Source: Pseudomonadota bacterium
Lineage (GTDB): Bacteria > Pseudomonadota > Alphaproteobacteria > Rhizobiales > Xanthobacteraceae
Direction: 5' to 3'
Assembly: GCA_023422775.1 (NCBI GenBank)
Contig: JAFAGM010000086.1
Coordinates: 1 to 24,379 of the forward strand
DNA: 24,379 bases
The notes beneath the pieces are model-generated. The model worked only from the letters and a program-made list of their open reading frames with translations, did no database searches and was not told the origin of the DNA. Shown piece after piece: positions 7,901 through 15,707 of this stretch (position 1 is the stretch's first letter; each line of letters starts with the position of its first letter). Made by a program: the position numbers and the translations under genes.

Positions 7901-8197
7901 ATCTTCGTCTCCTGTCTGGAAGTGATGAACAATGCCCTCAGCCCGTGGTCGGCACCGGCGTGCCATGCGGGAACGTTCCCGCATCTTTGAAGTTCCTTCG
8001 ATCAGCGCACCTTGCTTCCTCCACACGGTTGTCTTGCTGATGCCATCTGGCGCAACGAAGTTTCCAACTGTCCTGATGCTGCAGAATTGTTGCGGGGAGA
8101 TGGCCACTCGGCCCGAACCGGATGCAGCGCTCTTCACGTAATCGTGCGCGGTGCGCATTGAGGATTCCCATTCACTCTCAACAGGTTTGCAGACGTC
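7901..8197. other. Divergent intergenic region, no gene seen
   Basis: These 297 bases separate the glycosyltransferase (minus) from the ABC exporter (plus). Short open frames here have no family resemblance and I take them as chance. The region should hold both promoters. Visible structure is confined to 7951-7984, described separately; no clear -35/-10 pair was found for either gene. Confidence 0.6.
7951..7984. promoter_or_regulatory. Perfect 20-bp palindrome plus adjacent inverted repeat
   Basis: Bases 7965-7984 read ATGCGGGAACGTTCCCGCAT, identical to their own reverse complement. Immediately before them, GGCAC (7951-7955) and GTGCC (7960-7964) form a second inverted repeat around four bases. 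The pair lies 51-84 nt upstream of the glycosyltransferase start and about 210-250 nt upstream of the ABC exporter start. A perfect palindrome of this length is a likely dimeric-regulator binding site. It lacks a T-tract, so it is not an intrinsic terminator. The regulator is unknown. Confidence 0.6.
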
Positions 8198-9961
8198 ATG
8201 GATCATCTTTCTGGATATGCGCGCCGGCCGTTTTCGTTTGTGCTGCGCTATCTGCGCCAGCGCCGCGGGGCACATGGCGTCATTTTGGTGGCCGTCGTCG
8301 CGGCAGTCGCCTGCTCGGTGGGCACGCAATACGGGGTGAAGAATCTGGTCGACAGCCTGACGGCGGGTCAGTCGCACGCAGGGGGCGTATGGCTGGCATT
8401 CGCGTTGCTCATGTCGTTCATAGCGGCTGACAATCTGCTGTGGCGCGTTGCAAGCTGGACCGCGAGTTTCACCTTTGTCGGCGTCACCGGCGATCTGCGC
8501 CGCGACATGTTCCGCCATCTGACCGGACACGCGCCGAGCTATTTCTCCGACCGCCTGCCGGGAATGCTGACCAGCCGCATCACTGCGACCTCCAATGCGG
8601 TGTTCACTGTCGAAAACATGTTCGTCTGGAACGTGTTGCCGCCTTGCATCGCGACAGTCGCCGCCATTCTCCTGATTGGAACCGTCAGCATGACGATGTC
8701 GGCGGGGCTTTTGGTGATTGCCGGTGTCATGGTGGTGGGAATGTTCCACATGGCCGCCGCGGGACGGCCGCTGCACGACGACTTTGCCGACAAGGCCGCC
8801 GCGGTCGACGGCGAAATGGTCGATGTCATCAACAACATGCCGCTGGTGCGGGCGTTCTGCGGCCTGAGTCATGAGCATGATCGCTTCGATGCGACCGTCC
8901 AGCGGGAACTCAACGCGCGCGGACGTAGTCTTCGCTATCTCGAGAAGCTGCGCATTACCCACGCGGTCTTGACCGTCCTGCTGACGATCGCGCTGTTGGC
9001 CTGGGTCATCACGCTCTGGCAGCAGGGAGCGGCAACGACTGGCGACGTCGTGCTGGTCTGTACGCTGGGGATTTCGATCCTTAGCGCAACGCGCGATCTT
9101 GCGGTGGCGCTGGTCGATGTCACCCAACATGTAGCGCGGATGACGGAAGCGATTGCGACGCTGTTGCTGCCGCACGAACTGAAGGATCATCCCGAGGCGG
9201 AACCACTGGTCCGGAGCGGGGCTGCCGTCGCCTTCAACAACGTCACATTCCATTATCCGGGCGGCGTCCAGGTGTTCGACAAATTCAGCCTGCGTATCAA
9301 GGCCGGGCAACGGGTCGGACTGGTCGGCCAATCCGGCGGCGGAAAATCCAGCCTGTTCACGCTGTTGCAGCGATTTTACGATGTCCAGCGCGGCAGCATC
9401 ATGATCGACGGCCAGGACATCTCACGGGTGACGCAGCAAAGCCTGCGCGAGGCGATTTCGGTGGTGCCGCAGGACATCTCGCTGTTCCACCGCTCGATCA
9501 TGGAAAATATCCGGTATGGACGGCCGAACGCGACCGATGACGAGGTGCTGCGCGCGGCGATCGCGGCGAGGTGCGACTTCATCGAAAATCTTCCGGAGGG
9601 CATGGCGACCATCGTCGGCGACCGCGGAATAAAGGTCTCGGGCGGACAGCGGCAGCGGATCGCGATCGCGCGAGCCTTCCTGAAAGATGCCCCGATCCTG
9701 TTGCTGGATGAGGCAACGGCCGCGCTCGACAGCGAGTCCGAAGAGGCGATCCGCGAGGCATTGTCGCGCCTGATGCGCGGGCGTACCGTGATTGCGATTG
9801 CCCACCGCCTTGCAACATTGCGCAATTTCGATCGCGTAGTGATGCTGCAGGGCGGGCGGATCATCGAAGATGGGCCGCCCGATATCCTCGTGCAGGGGAA
9901 GGGGCCCTACCGGGAACTGGTGGCGCGCGAAATGGGCCGGCTGGCCACGCATGCGGCCTGA
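8198..9961 (+). CDS. ABC exporter, fused transmembrane and ATPase domains
   Basis: A 587-residue half-transporter of the MsbA/multidrug/lipid type, acting as a dimer in the inner membrane. About six membrane segments lie within residues 25-320 (for example 28-45, 150-185, 257-275). The ATPase domain follows: Walker A GQSGGGKSS (377-385), Q-loop Gln425, signature SGGQR (481-485), Walker B LLLDE (501-505) and H-loop His536. Start ATG 8198 has only a weak upstream CAGGT. It heads a plus-strand run with the glucosidase, PRC-barrel and MFS genes and is divergent from a glycosyltransferase gene. That fits export of a glycan or glycolipid; drug or lipid export cannot be excluded. Confidence 0.92.
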   Translation: MDHLSGYARRPFSFVLRYLRQRRGAHGVILVAVVAAVACSVGTQYGVKNLVDSLTAGQSHAGGVWLAFALLMSFIAADNLLWRVASWTASFTFVGVTGDLRRDMFRHLTGHAPSYFSDRLPGMLTSRITATSNAVFTVENMFVWNVLPPCIATVAAILLIGTVSMTMSAGLLVIAGVMVVGMFHMAAAGRPLHDDFADKAAAVDGEMVDVINNMPLVRAFCGLSHEHDRFDATVQRELNARGRSLRYLEKLRITHAVLTVLLTIALLAWVITLWQQGAATTGDVVLVCTLGISILSATRDLAVALVDVTQHVARMTEAIATLLLPHELKDHPEAEPLVRSGAAVAFNNVTFHYPGGVQVFDKFSLRIKAGQRVGLVGQSGGGKSSLFTLLQRFYDVQRGSIMIDGQDISRVTQQSLREAISVVPQDISLFHRSIMENIRYGRPNATDDEVLRAAIAARCDFIENLPEGMATIVGDRGIKVSGGQRQRIAIARAFLKDAPILLLDEATAALDSESEEAIREALSRLMRGRTVIAIAHRLATLRNFDRVVMLQGGRIIEDGPPDILVQGKGPYRELVAREMGRLATHAA

Positions 9962-10028
9962 TCTGCGGCAGTAGTGTCTTGCGTCCCGGTGCGTCGATCG
10001 CAACGCGAGAAAATTGCTCGAGGTCCTG

Positions 10029-12224
10029 ATGACGGAAGTCACCCAACTGATCGCCATTGAAACTTCCGAACAGGTCTCCGAGTCGCCGTTCTACATTCCG
10101 ATGACGGGGCCGGCGACGCGGGTGCGTCGCTCGCTCAAGCACGACGACACCTTTATCGTGCTCGACAGCCACGGCGATATCGGCGCGTCGGCCGGTGGGC
10201 CCGACGGCCTGTTCAATAGCGATACGCGCTATCTCGCCCGGCTGGAAATGGTGCTCGACGACGTCCAGCCGCTGTTGCTGGGCTCCAACCTGCGTGATGA
10301 CAATTCGGCGCTGACCGTAGATCTCACCAATTCCGACGTATATCGCAACGGAAAGCTGGTGCTGCAGAAGGACACGCTGCACATCATCCGCTCGATCTTC
10401 CTGTGGCGCGGCACCGCCTACCAGCGGATTGGCCTGCAAAATCACGGCGACCGGCCGGCCAGTTTCGATCTGACGCTGCTGTTCGACAACGATTTCGCCG
10501 ACCTGTTCGAGGTGCGCGGCGAGCGCCGCCCCCGCCGCGGCATCGGCGCCAGCCGGTTGCTCGGCCCTTCCGAGGTCGTGCTTGAATACAGGGGGCTCGA
10601 CGGCCAGAGCCGCATTACCGCCCTGCATTTCGATCCGCGGCCGACGCGGCTCGCCGTCAACTCGGCGACCTATCATTTCGAACTTGAGCCGGGACATGTG
10701 ACGTCGCTCTTCGTCGCAGCATCCTGCAACAAGCCTATCATGCAGAAACCGGTGCCGTTCTTTCGGGGCCTGCTCGCTCATCGCCGCGAGATGCGCCGAT
10801 CCACAGCCGGCGCGGCCAGCATCGAGACGTCGAACGATATCTTCAACGAGGTGCTGTGCCAGGCGATGGCGGACCTCAACATGCTGACGACGGAAACGCC
10901 GCAGGGCAGATATCCCTATGCGGGCATTCCCTGGTATTCGACGACGTTCGGCCGCGATGGATTGATCACCGCGATGCAGATGCTGTGGGTCGACCCGCGC
11001 ATCGCGCAGGGCGTTCTGCGACGGCTCGCGTTCTTTCAGGCCAAGGCGGTCGATCCGCGCGCCGACGCCGAACCCGGCAAGATCCTGCACGAGATGCGCG
11101 GCGGCGAGATGGCGGCGCTGCGCGAGGTGCCGTTCGCGCAATATTACGGCAGCGTCGATTCGACGCCGCTGTTCGTGATGCTGGCCGGTCTCTATGTCGA
11201 ACGCACCGGTGACGAGGCGACGCTTGCCGAACTGTGGCCTGCGATAGAGGCGGCGCTGCAATGGATCGACGGTCCCGGCGACCCCGACAAGGACGGCTTC
11301 GTCGAATACCAGCGCGCCACGGAGCAGGGGCTTGTCAATCAGGGCTGGAAGGATTCGTTCGACGCCATCTTCCATGCCGACGGACACTTGGCAGAAGGAT
11401 ACATCGCGCTCGCCGAAGTCCAGGGATATGTCTTCGCCGGGAAGCAGCTCGCCGCGCGGTGTGCCCGCCGCCTCGGATTGACCGACCGCGCCATAAAACT
11501 GGAATCCGATGCACGGCGTCTCGCCGAGCGTTTCGAGGAAGCGTTCTGGTGCGAGGAACTCGGCACCTACGCGCTGGCGCTCGACGGCGACAAGCAGCCG
11601 TGCAAGGTGCGAACATCGAATGCGGGCCAGCTTCTGTTCACCGGCATTGTCGAAACGGATCGCGCCCGGCGTGTCGCAGCCGATCTGATGAGCTCGAAAT
11701 TCTTTTCGGGATGGGGCATCCGCACCGTTGCGCTCGGCGAAGTCCGCTACAATCCGATGTCCTATCACGACGGATCGATCTGGCCGCACGACAACGCGCT
11801 GATTGCGCTCGGCCTGGCGCGCTACGGGCTGAAGCGATCGGTAGCGCATCTGTTCAGGGGACTGTTCGATGCAGCCAGCTACATGGACCTGCGGCGGCTG
11901 CCGGAACTGTTCTGCGGATTCCGGCGCGAGCGGCGGCGCGGGCCGGTGCTTTATCCCGTCGCCTGCGCGCCACAGGCATGGGCGAGCGCGACGGCCTTCA
12001 CGTTGCTGGAGGCGGCGCTCGGTCTCGAATTCGACGCCACGCGCGGCGAGATACGGCTTCGCGACCCGCGGTTGCCGGAGTTTCTCAGCGAGGTGGTGCT
12101 GCGCGACCTGCAGCTCGGGCCATCAAGCGTTGACCTGCGGGTTCGCCGCCACGGCGAGGAAGTGTCGCTCGAGGTGCTGCGAACGCGCGGTCAAATCCAG
12201 GTGTCGATCGTGCTGACGCATTAG
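10029..12224 (+). CDS. Amylo-alpha-1,6-glucosidase / glycogen debranching-type protein
   Basis: A 731-residue protein with an N-terminal GDE_N-type beta-sandwich domain (about 20-240, with GDIGASAGGPDGLFNSDTRY) and a C-terminal (alpha/alpha)6-barrel glucosidase domain (about 270-700). Barrel markers include YSTTFGRDGLITAMQMLW, GWKDSFDAIFHADG and YNPMSYHDGSIWPHDN. The FGRDG Asp and WKDSFD acidic residues are candidate catalytic groups. The expected action is hydrolysis of alpha-1,6 or other alpha-glucosidic links in glycogen-like glucans. ATG 10029 is preferred over TTG 10014 because GAGG ends five bases before it. No signal peptide, so cytoplasmic. It follows the ABC exporter by 67 nt. A glgA-like gene lies 2 kb further on in the opposite strand. 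Confidence 0.9.
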   Translation: MTEVTQLIAIETSEQVSESPFYIPMTGPATRVRRSLKHDDTFIVLDSHGDIGASAGGPDGLFNSDTRYLARLEMVLDDVQPLLLGSNLRDDNSALTVDLTNSDVYRNGKLVLQKDTLHIIRSIFLWRGTAYQRIGLQNHGDRPASFDLTLLFDNDFADLFEVRGERRPRRGIGASRLLGPSEVVLEYRGLDGQSRITALHFDPRPTRLAVNSATYHFELEPGHVTSLFVAASCNKPIMQKPVPFFRGLLAHRREMRRSTAGAASIETSNDIFNEVLCQAMADLNMLTTETPQGRYPYAGIPWYSTTFGRDGLITAMQMLWVDPRIAQGVLRRLAFFQAKAVDPRADAEPGKILHEMRGGEMAALREVPFAQYYGSVDSTPLFVMLAGLYVERTGDEATLAELWPAIEAALQWIDGPGDPDKDGFVEYQRATEQGLVNQGWKDSFDAIFHADGHLAEGYIALAEVQGYVFAGKQLAARCARRLGLTDRAIKLESDARRLAERFEEAFWCEELGTYALALDGDKQPCKVRTSNAGQLLFTGIVETDRARRVAADLMSSKFFSGWGIRTVALGEVRYNPMSYHDGSIWPHDNALIALGLARYGLKRSVAHLFRGLFDAASYMDLRRLPELFCGFRRERRRGPVLYPVACAPQAWASATAFTLLEAALGLEFDATRGEIRLRDPRLPEFLSEVVLRDLQLGPSSVDLRVRRHGEEVSLEVLRTRGQIQVSIVLTH

Positions 12225-12266
12225 GAGCCATGTTCGGTTCTTGCATCTAGAAGTCGGGAGGGGTCC

Positions 12267-12749
12267 ATGCGCATTGGTATTCTCGTTGTAGTCTTGATGG
12301 CCGGCCTTGCCGCCGGGCCGGCGGTCTCTGTCGCCCAGAACGCCGGAACGACACAGGGTGCGCGCACCACGCCTGATCCCGCCAAGGAGCCGCCACCGCC
12401 GCCTTCGGTCACCGTGATCGGCGCGAGAGATGCCCACGGCATTCTTGGCCGCGAGGTTCGCAGCGCGGCGAACGAGGACATGGGACGCATCGTCGACGTG
12501 ATCGTGGATCGAGCGGGGACCGTGCGTGCCGCGGTGATTGATTTCGGCGGCTTTCTCGGCGTGGGCAGCCGGAAGATCGTGGTCGACTGGAACGCGATGC
12601 GCTTTGGGGGCGTTGCCAGCAAGCGCGACAGCATCACGCTTGAACTCACCAAGGCGCAGGTGGCGGCGGCTCCCGAATACAAGGAGGACGCGCCGGTCAT
12701 CGTGCTTGGTGCTGCGGGTCGCCTGCAGCCCTGGGACTTCGATCACTAG
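12267..12749 (+). CDS. Exported PRC-barrel domain protein
   Basis: A 160-residue protein with a typical signal peptide (MRIGILVVVLMAGLAAGPAV, probable cleavage near residue 23), a Pro/Thr-rich linker, and one PRC-barrel domain. The domain is about 55-125: GILGREVRSAANEDMGRIVD, then AAVIDFGGFLGVGSRKIVVDW. PRC barrels are small beta domains found in photosynthetic reaction centre H subunits, RimM and many stress-related periplasmic proteins of rhizobia. Start ATG 12267 follows a strong GGGAGGGG. It sits 42 nt after the glucosidase gene. The molecular function is unknown; a periplasmic location is inferred from the leader. Confidence 0.88.
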   Translation: MRIGILVVVLMAGLAAGPAVSVAQNAGTTQGARTTPDPAKEPPPPPSVTVIGARDAHGILGREVRSAANEDMGRIVDVIVDRAGTVRAAVIDFGGFLGVGSRKIVVDWNAMRFGGVASKRDSITLELTKAQVAAAPEYKEDAPVIVLGAAGRLQPWDFDH

Positions 12750-12764
12750 AGGAGAAGCGATCTG
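12749..12764 (+). promoter_or_regulatory. Strong ribosome site seven bases before an in-frame CTG
   Basis: GAGGAG at 12749-12754 overlaps the PRC-barrel stop codon and is followed, after seven bases, by CTG at 12762-12764 in frame with the MFS gene. No ATG, GTG or TTG occurs in that frame between the stop at 12747 and GTG 12813, which itself has no clear ribosome site. This suggests that the MFS protein may begin at a CTG codon, or less likely that the site is unused. Confidence 0.45.
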
Positions 12765-12812
12765 GTCGCGCGCCCATCCCAGTCGTACGATCTGATTGAC
12801 GACGCTCGCGAG

Positions 12813-14066
12813 GTGCGACCGGGCGGCGGGAACGTCGTGCCGCTGCCGCCGGGACCACGCCAGCAGCCGCCGCCGTCGCGCGAAAGCCAGCGCGGCCTGG
12901 ACTGGTTCATCTTCTTTCTCGCTGACGTGCAGACCGGCTTCGGCCCCTTCGTGGCGGTCTATCTGACGACGCAGAAATGGACGCAGGTCGAGATCGGCTT
13001 CGTGCTCTCGATCGGCGGGATCGTCGCCCTGCTCGGACAGATACCGGGCGGGGCCATCGTCGACGCGGCGCGTTCCGAACGGCTGGTGGCGGGGCTGGCG
13101 GTCGCGACCATCGGCTGCTGCGCGCTGGCTTATGCCTTGTGGCCGATCTTTCCGGTGGTGACCGCGGCCGCGACGTTGCATGCGCTGGCGAGTTGCGTGC
13201 TGGGTCCGGCGATTGCTGCAATCAGCCTTGGCCTGGTTGGGCCGATTGCGATCGGGGAACGGCTCGGCCGGAATGCCCGCTTTGCGTCGCTCGGCAATGG
13301 GTCCGCTGCGGCGCTGATGGGCGCGACGGGTTATCTGTTGTCGAACCAGTCGGTATTCTTTGTCACCGCCCTTCTCGCCATTCCTACCCTGATGGCACTG
13401 GCGCGGATCCGGGGGCAGGAGATCGACGTGGCGCAATGCCACGGCGAGGTGGTGCGGGAGGTTCCCGATGCCAAGGCCACCAGTGTTTTCCGTCTTCTGC
13501 GTCAGCGGCCGCTGTTGATCTTCGCCGGCGGCGTACTGCTGTTTCAGCTTGCGAACGCCGCCATGCTGCCATTGATGGCGGGCGTCGTCACGACGCGGTC
13601 GAGCCAATGGGCAACGGTGCTGATTGCTGCCTGCATCATCGTGCCGCAGGCGATCGTGGCGCTGAGTTCGCCTTCCGTCGGCCGCAAGGCGCAAGCCTGG
13701 GGGCGGCGGCCGCTGCTGCTGCTGGCATTTGGCGCGCTGGCGATCCGCGGCCTGCTGTTTGCGGTGGTGCAAGATCCCTTTGTCCTGGTCGCGGTGCAGG
13801 TGTTCGACGGCATTACCGCGGCCGTACTCAGCGTGATGGTGCCGCTGATCGTGGCCGATGTCGCCTACGGGAGCGGCCATTTCAACCTGGCACAAGGCGT
13901 CGTCGGCACCGCGACCGGCATCGGCGCGTCGCTCAGCACGGTGCTCGCCGGCTACATCAGCGACACCTTTGGCAGCAGCATAGCCTTCACCGGGCTGGCT
14001 TCGATCGCGGCCCTCGGCCTGACGGTGATCTGGCTGTTCATGCCGGAGACGCGGCGAACGGCTTGA
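12813..14066 (+). CDS. Major facilitator superfamily transporter
   Basis: An inner-membrane protein of 417 residues from GTG 12813, or 434 from a possible CTG at 12762 with a much better ribosome site. After a Pro-rich cytoplasmic leader, about 12 hydrophobic segments are seen, starting at LDWFIFFLADVQTGFGPFVA. The loop between segments 2 and 3 (GGAIVDAARSERL) resembles the MFS signature G-x3-D-x-R. A longer hydrophilic loop near the middle carries the GEVVREVPDAKATS stretch. Substrate cannot be assigned; drug or metabolite efflux is the common role. It ends 12 nt from the convergent glycogen synthase gene. Confidence 0.88.
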   Translation: MRPGGGNVVPLPPGPRQQPPPSRESQRGLDWFIFFLADVQTGFGPFVAVYLTTQKWTQVEIGFVLSIGGIVALLGQIPGGAIVDAARSERLVAGLAVATIGCCALAYALWPIFPVVTAAATLHALASCVLGPAIAAISLGLVGPIAIGERLGRNARFASLGNGSAAALMGATGYLLSNQSVFFVTALLAIPTLMALARIRGQEIDVAQCHGEVVREVPDAKATSVFRLLRQRPLLIFAGGVLLFQLANAAMLPLMAGVVTTRSSQWATVLIAACIIVPQAIVALSSPSVGRKAQAWGRRPLLLLAFGALAIRGLLFAVVQDPFVLVAVQVFDGITAAVLSVMVPLIVADVAYGSGHFNLAQGVVGTATGIGASLSTVLAGYISDTFGSSIAFTGLASIAALGLTVIWLFMPETRRTA

Positions 14067-14078
14067 GGCGCGTTGAAA

Positions 14079-15506
14079 TCATGCGCCGACCGAAGGCGCG
14101 ACCGTCTTGCGATAGAGCGCGGTGTAGCAAGCGGCCGAAAGATCCCAGCTGAAGGATCGCGCCATCGCGCTGCGCCGCATCGCGTCGAGGCGGTCCTTGG
14201 CTCCGAAGGCCTCGAACGCCCGACGCACGCCGCCGAGGAAAGACTCTGCGGATGGGTGTGAGAACAGAAATCCGGTTTCGCCGTCCTTGATGGTCTCCGC
14301 CAGTCCGCCGGTCTGGTGGCCGATCGGCAGCGATCCAAACCGCTGCGCATACATCTGGCTCAGCCCGCACGGTTCGAACCGCGACGGCATCAGCGTAAAG
14401 TCGCTGCCTGCGAAAATCCGCCGTGCCTGTCCGTCGTTGAAGCCGATGGTGACCCCGATCGCATCCGGCCTGCGGCGATGGGCGTCGACCAGCGCCTGCT
14501 CGATCTGCGGTTCGCCGCTGCCGGTCACCACGATCTGCCCGCCGGCCGCTATGATCTCGTCGGCCGCCGACAGCACGAGGTCGACGCCTTTCTGGTGGAC
14601 CAGACGGGCGACCAGGCCGAAAATCGGACCGCGCGACAGCGCCAGGCCGAACTGCTTGCGGACGTAATCGGCGTTGGCCTGCTTGCCCTCCCAATCCCCG
14701 GCCCCGAACGGTTGCGCCAGTTGCGCGCAGGCGCGGGGGTCCCAGCTTTCGTCGATGCCGTTGAGAATGCCGGTCAGTTGCGCGGCATTCGAGCGCAGCC
14801 GGAGCAGGCCTTCGAGTCCGCAGCCCAGCTCGCGCGTCGTGATCTCCCTGGCATAGGTCGCGCTGACCGTGGTCAAGTGCGAGGCGTAGACGATGCCACC
14901 CTTGAGGAACGACAGCTTGTCGTAGAATTCGAGCCCATCGATGTGGAAGGAGCTTTCGGGCGCCCCGATCCGGCGCAGCGAGTCGCGCGGAAACAGCCCC
15001 TGATAGGCGAGGTTGTGGATGGTCAGGATCGACGGGACCTTCGCGCCCTTCCAGGCCAGATAGGCGGGTGTCAGTGCGGCCTGCCAGTCATTGGCGTGAA
15101 CCAGGTCCGCTGCCCAATTCCTGTCCAGCGTGCCCATGGCGAGTTCGGCCGCGGCAGACGCGAAACGTCCGAAACGAACGTCATTGTCCGGCCAGTCGCA
15201 GCCGGACTCGTCACCGTAAGGGTTGCCGGGCCGCTCGTACAAATGCGGGCAGAGCAGGACGTAGACCGGCAGGCCGTCCCGGGTCGATGCCCGTCCCAAT
15301 GAGCAGGCCGGCATCTCCGCCAGGGCCGCACATTTTCCAACGATTTCAATATGCGAGAGCTGCTCGACGACGGCCCGGTAGCCCGGCAGCATGATGCGGA
15401 CATCAACCCACGGGCGGAGAGCCCGGGGCAGGGCGGCTGAAACGGCGGCAAGACCGCCCACTCGAATGAAGTCGTCGATCTCCGTGGTAACGAACAGGAC
15501 CTTCAA
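14079..15506 (-). CDS. glgA: Glycogen synthase-like GT5 glycosyltransferase
   Basis: A 475-residue GT-B enzyme of family 5, which extends alpha-1,4-glucan from ADP-glucose. Donor-site residues match GlgA: ARLVHQKG (Arg301, Lys306), RFEPCGLSQMYAQRFG (Glu378) and QTGGLAET. Also seen are HANDWQ (137-142) and TIHNLAYQG (162-170). The N-terminal motif is RVGGLAAV instead of KTGGLADV, so Lys15 and Asp21 of the E. coli enzyme are Arg and Ala. The start is TTG 15506: it gives the canonical MKVLFVTTEI beginning, and GAGGG lies seven bases upstream. No glgB, glgC or glgP is present in the window. It is probably an accessory paralogue linked to the debranching-type glucosidase; the sugar donor is unproven. 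Confidence 0.87.
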   Translation of the reverse strand: MKVLFVTTEIDDFIRVGGLAAVSAALPRALRPWVDVRIMLPGYRAVVEQLSHIEIVGKCAALAEMPACSLGRASTRDGLPVYVLLCPHLYERPGNPYGDESGCDWPDNDVRFGRFASAAAELAMGTLDRNWAADLVHANDWQAALTPAYLAWKGAKVPSILTIHNLAYQGLFPRDSLRRIGAPESSFHIDGLEFYDKLSFLKGGIVYASHLTTVSATYAREITTRELGCGLEGLLRLRSNAAQLTGILNGIDESWDPRACAQLAQPFGAGDWEGKQANADYVRKQFGLALSRGPIFGLVARLVHQKGVDLVLSAADEIIAAGGQIVVTGSGEPQIEQALVDAHRRRPDAIGVTIGFNDGQARRIFAGSDFTLMPSRFEPCGLSQMYAQRFGSLPIGHQTGGLAETIKDGETGFLFSHPSAESFLGGVRRAFEAFGAKDRLDAMRRSAMARSFSWDLSAACYTALYRKTVAPSVGA

Positions 15507-15520
15507 AGAAATGCCCTCGA

Positions 15521-15556
15521 CCAGCCTTGAAAAGGCCTCCAGCCCTGAAAAGGTCT
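15521..15556. repeat. Tandem 18-bp direct repeat upstream of the glgA-like gene
   Basis: Two adjoining 18-base units, at 15521-15538 and 15539-15556, share 16 of 18 bases (CCAGCC-T/C-TGAAAAGG-C/T-CT). They lie 15 bases upstream of the TTG start of the glgA-like gene, just before its ribosome site. They could be paired sites for a regulator or an mRNA-leader element; a local duplication without function is also possible. Confidence 0.5.
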
Positions 15557-15707
15557 GATGCAAGAAAGGGTCCAGTTTACCCGGCGATATTTCCGACCCC
15601 TCACAGACAGTTCCCCACGCGTGAGCCTTTCCCGCGGTGGCGGCTCCATTTAGGGTCGCGCCGCGCTGTGAAACGAAAGCCGAGAGGCCGAAGGAGTTTT
15701 GAGAGAG

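Noticed and set aside
7970..7994. EcfG-type general stress promoter (GGAAC, 16 nt, AGTT) on the plus strand
   Set aside because: The -10 part deviates from CGTT and the GGAAC half lies inside the perfect palindrome, so the match is easily explained by that. A minus-strand reading also has a mismatch.
7901..9331. N-terminal extension of the glycosyltransferase frame far upstream
   Set aside because: It overlaps the ABC exporter in antisense; the conserved protein begins at ATG 7900 with a ribosome site.
9861..11849. 662-codon open frame antisense to the glucosidase gene
   Set aside because: Shadow of a clearly conserved protein on the plus strand; composition atypical and no family pattern.
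12123..13895. 590-codon minus-strand open frame across the PRC-barrel and MFS genes
   Set aside because: Low-complexity Arg/Gln/His-rich translation; both plus-strand genes have strong family signals.
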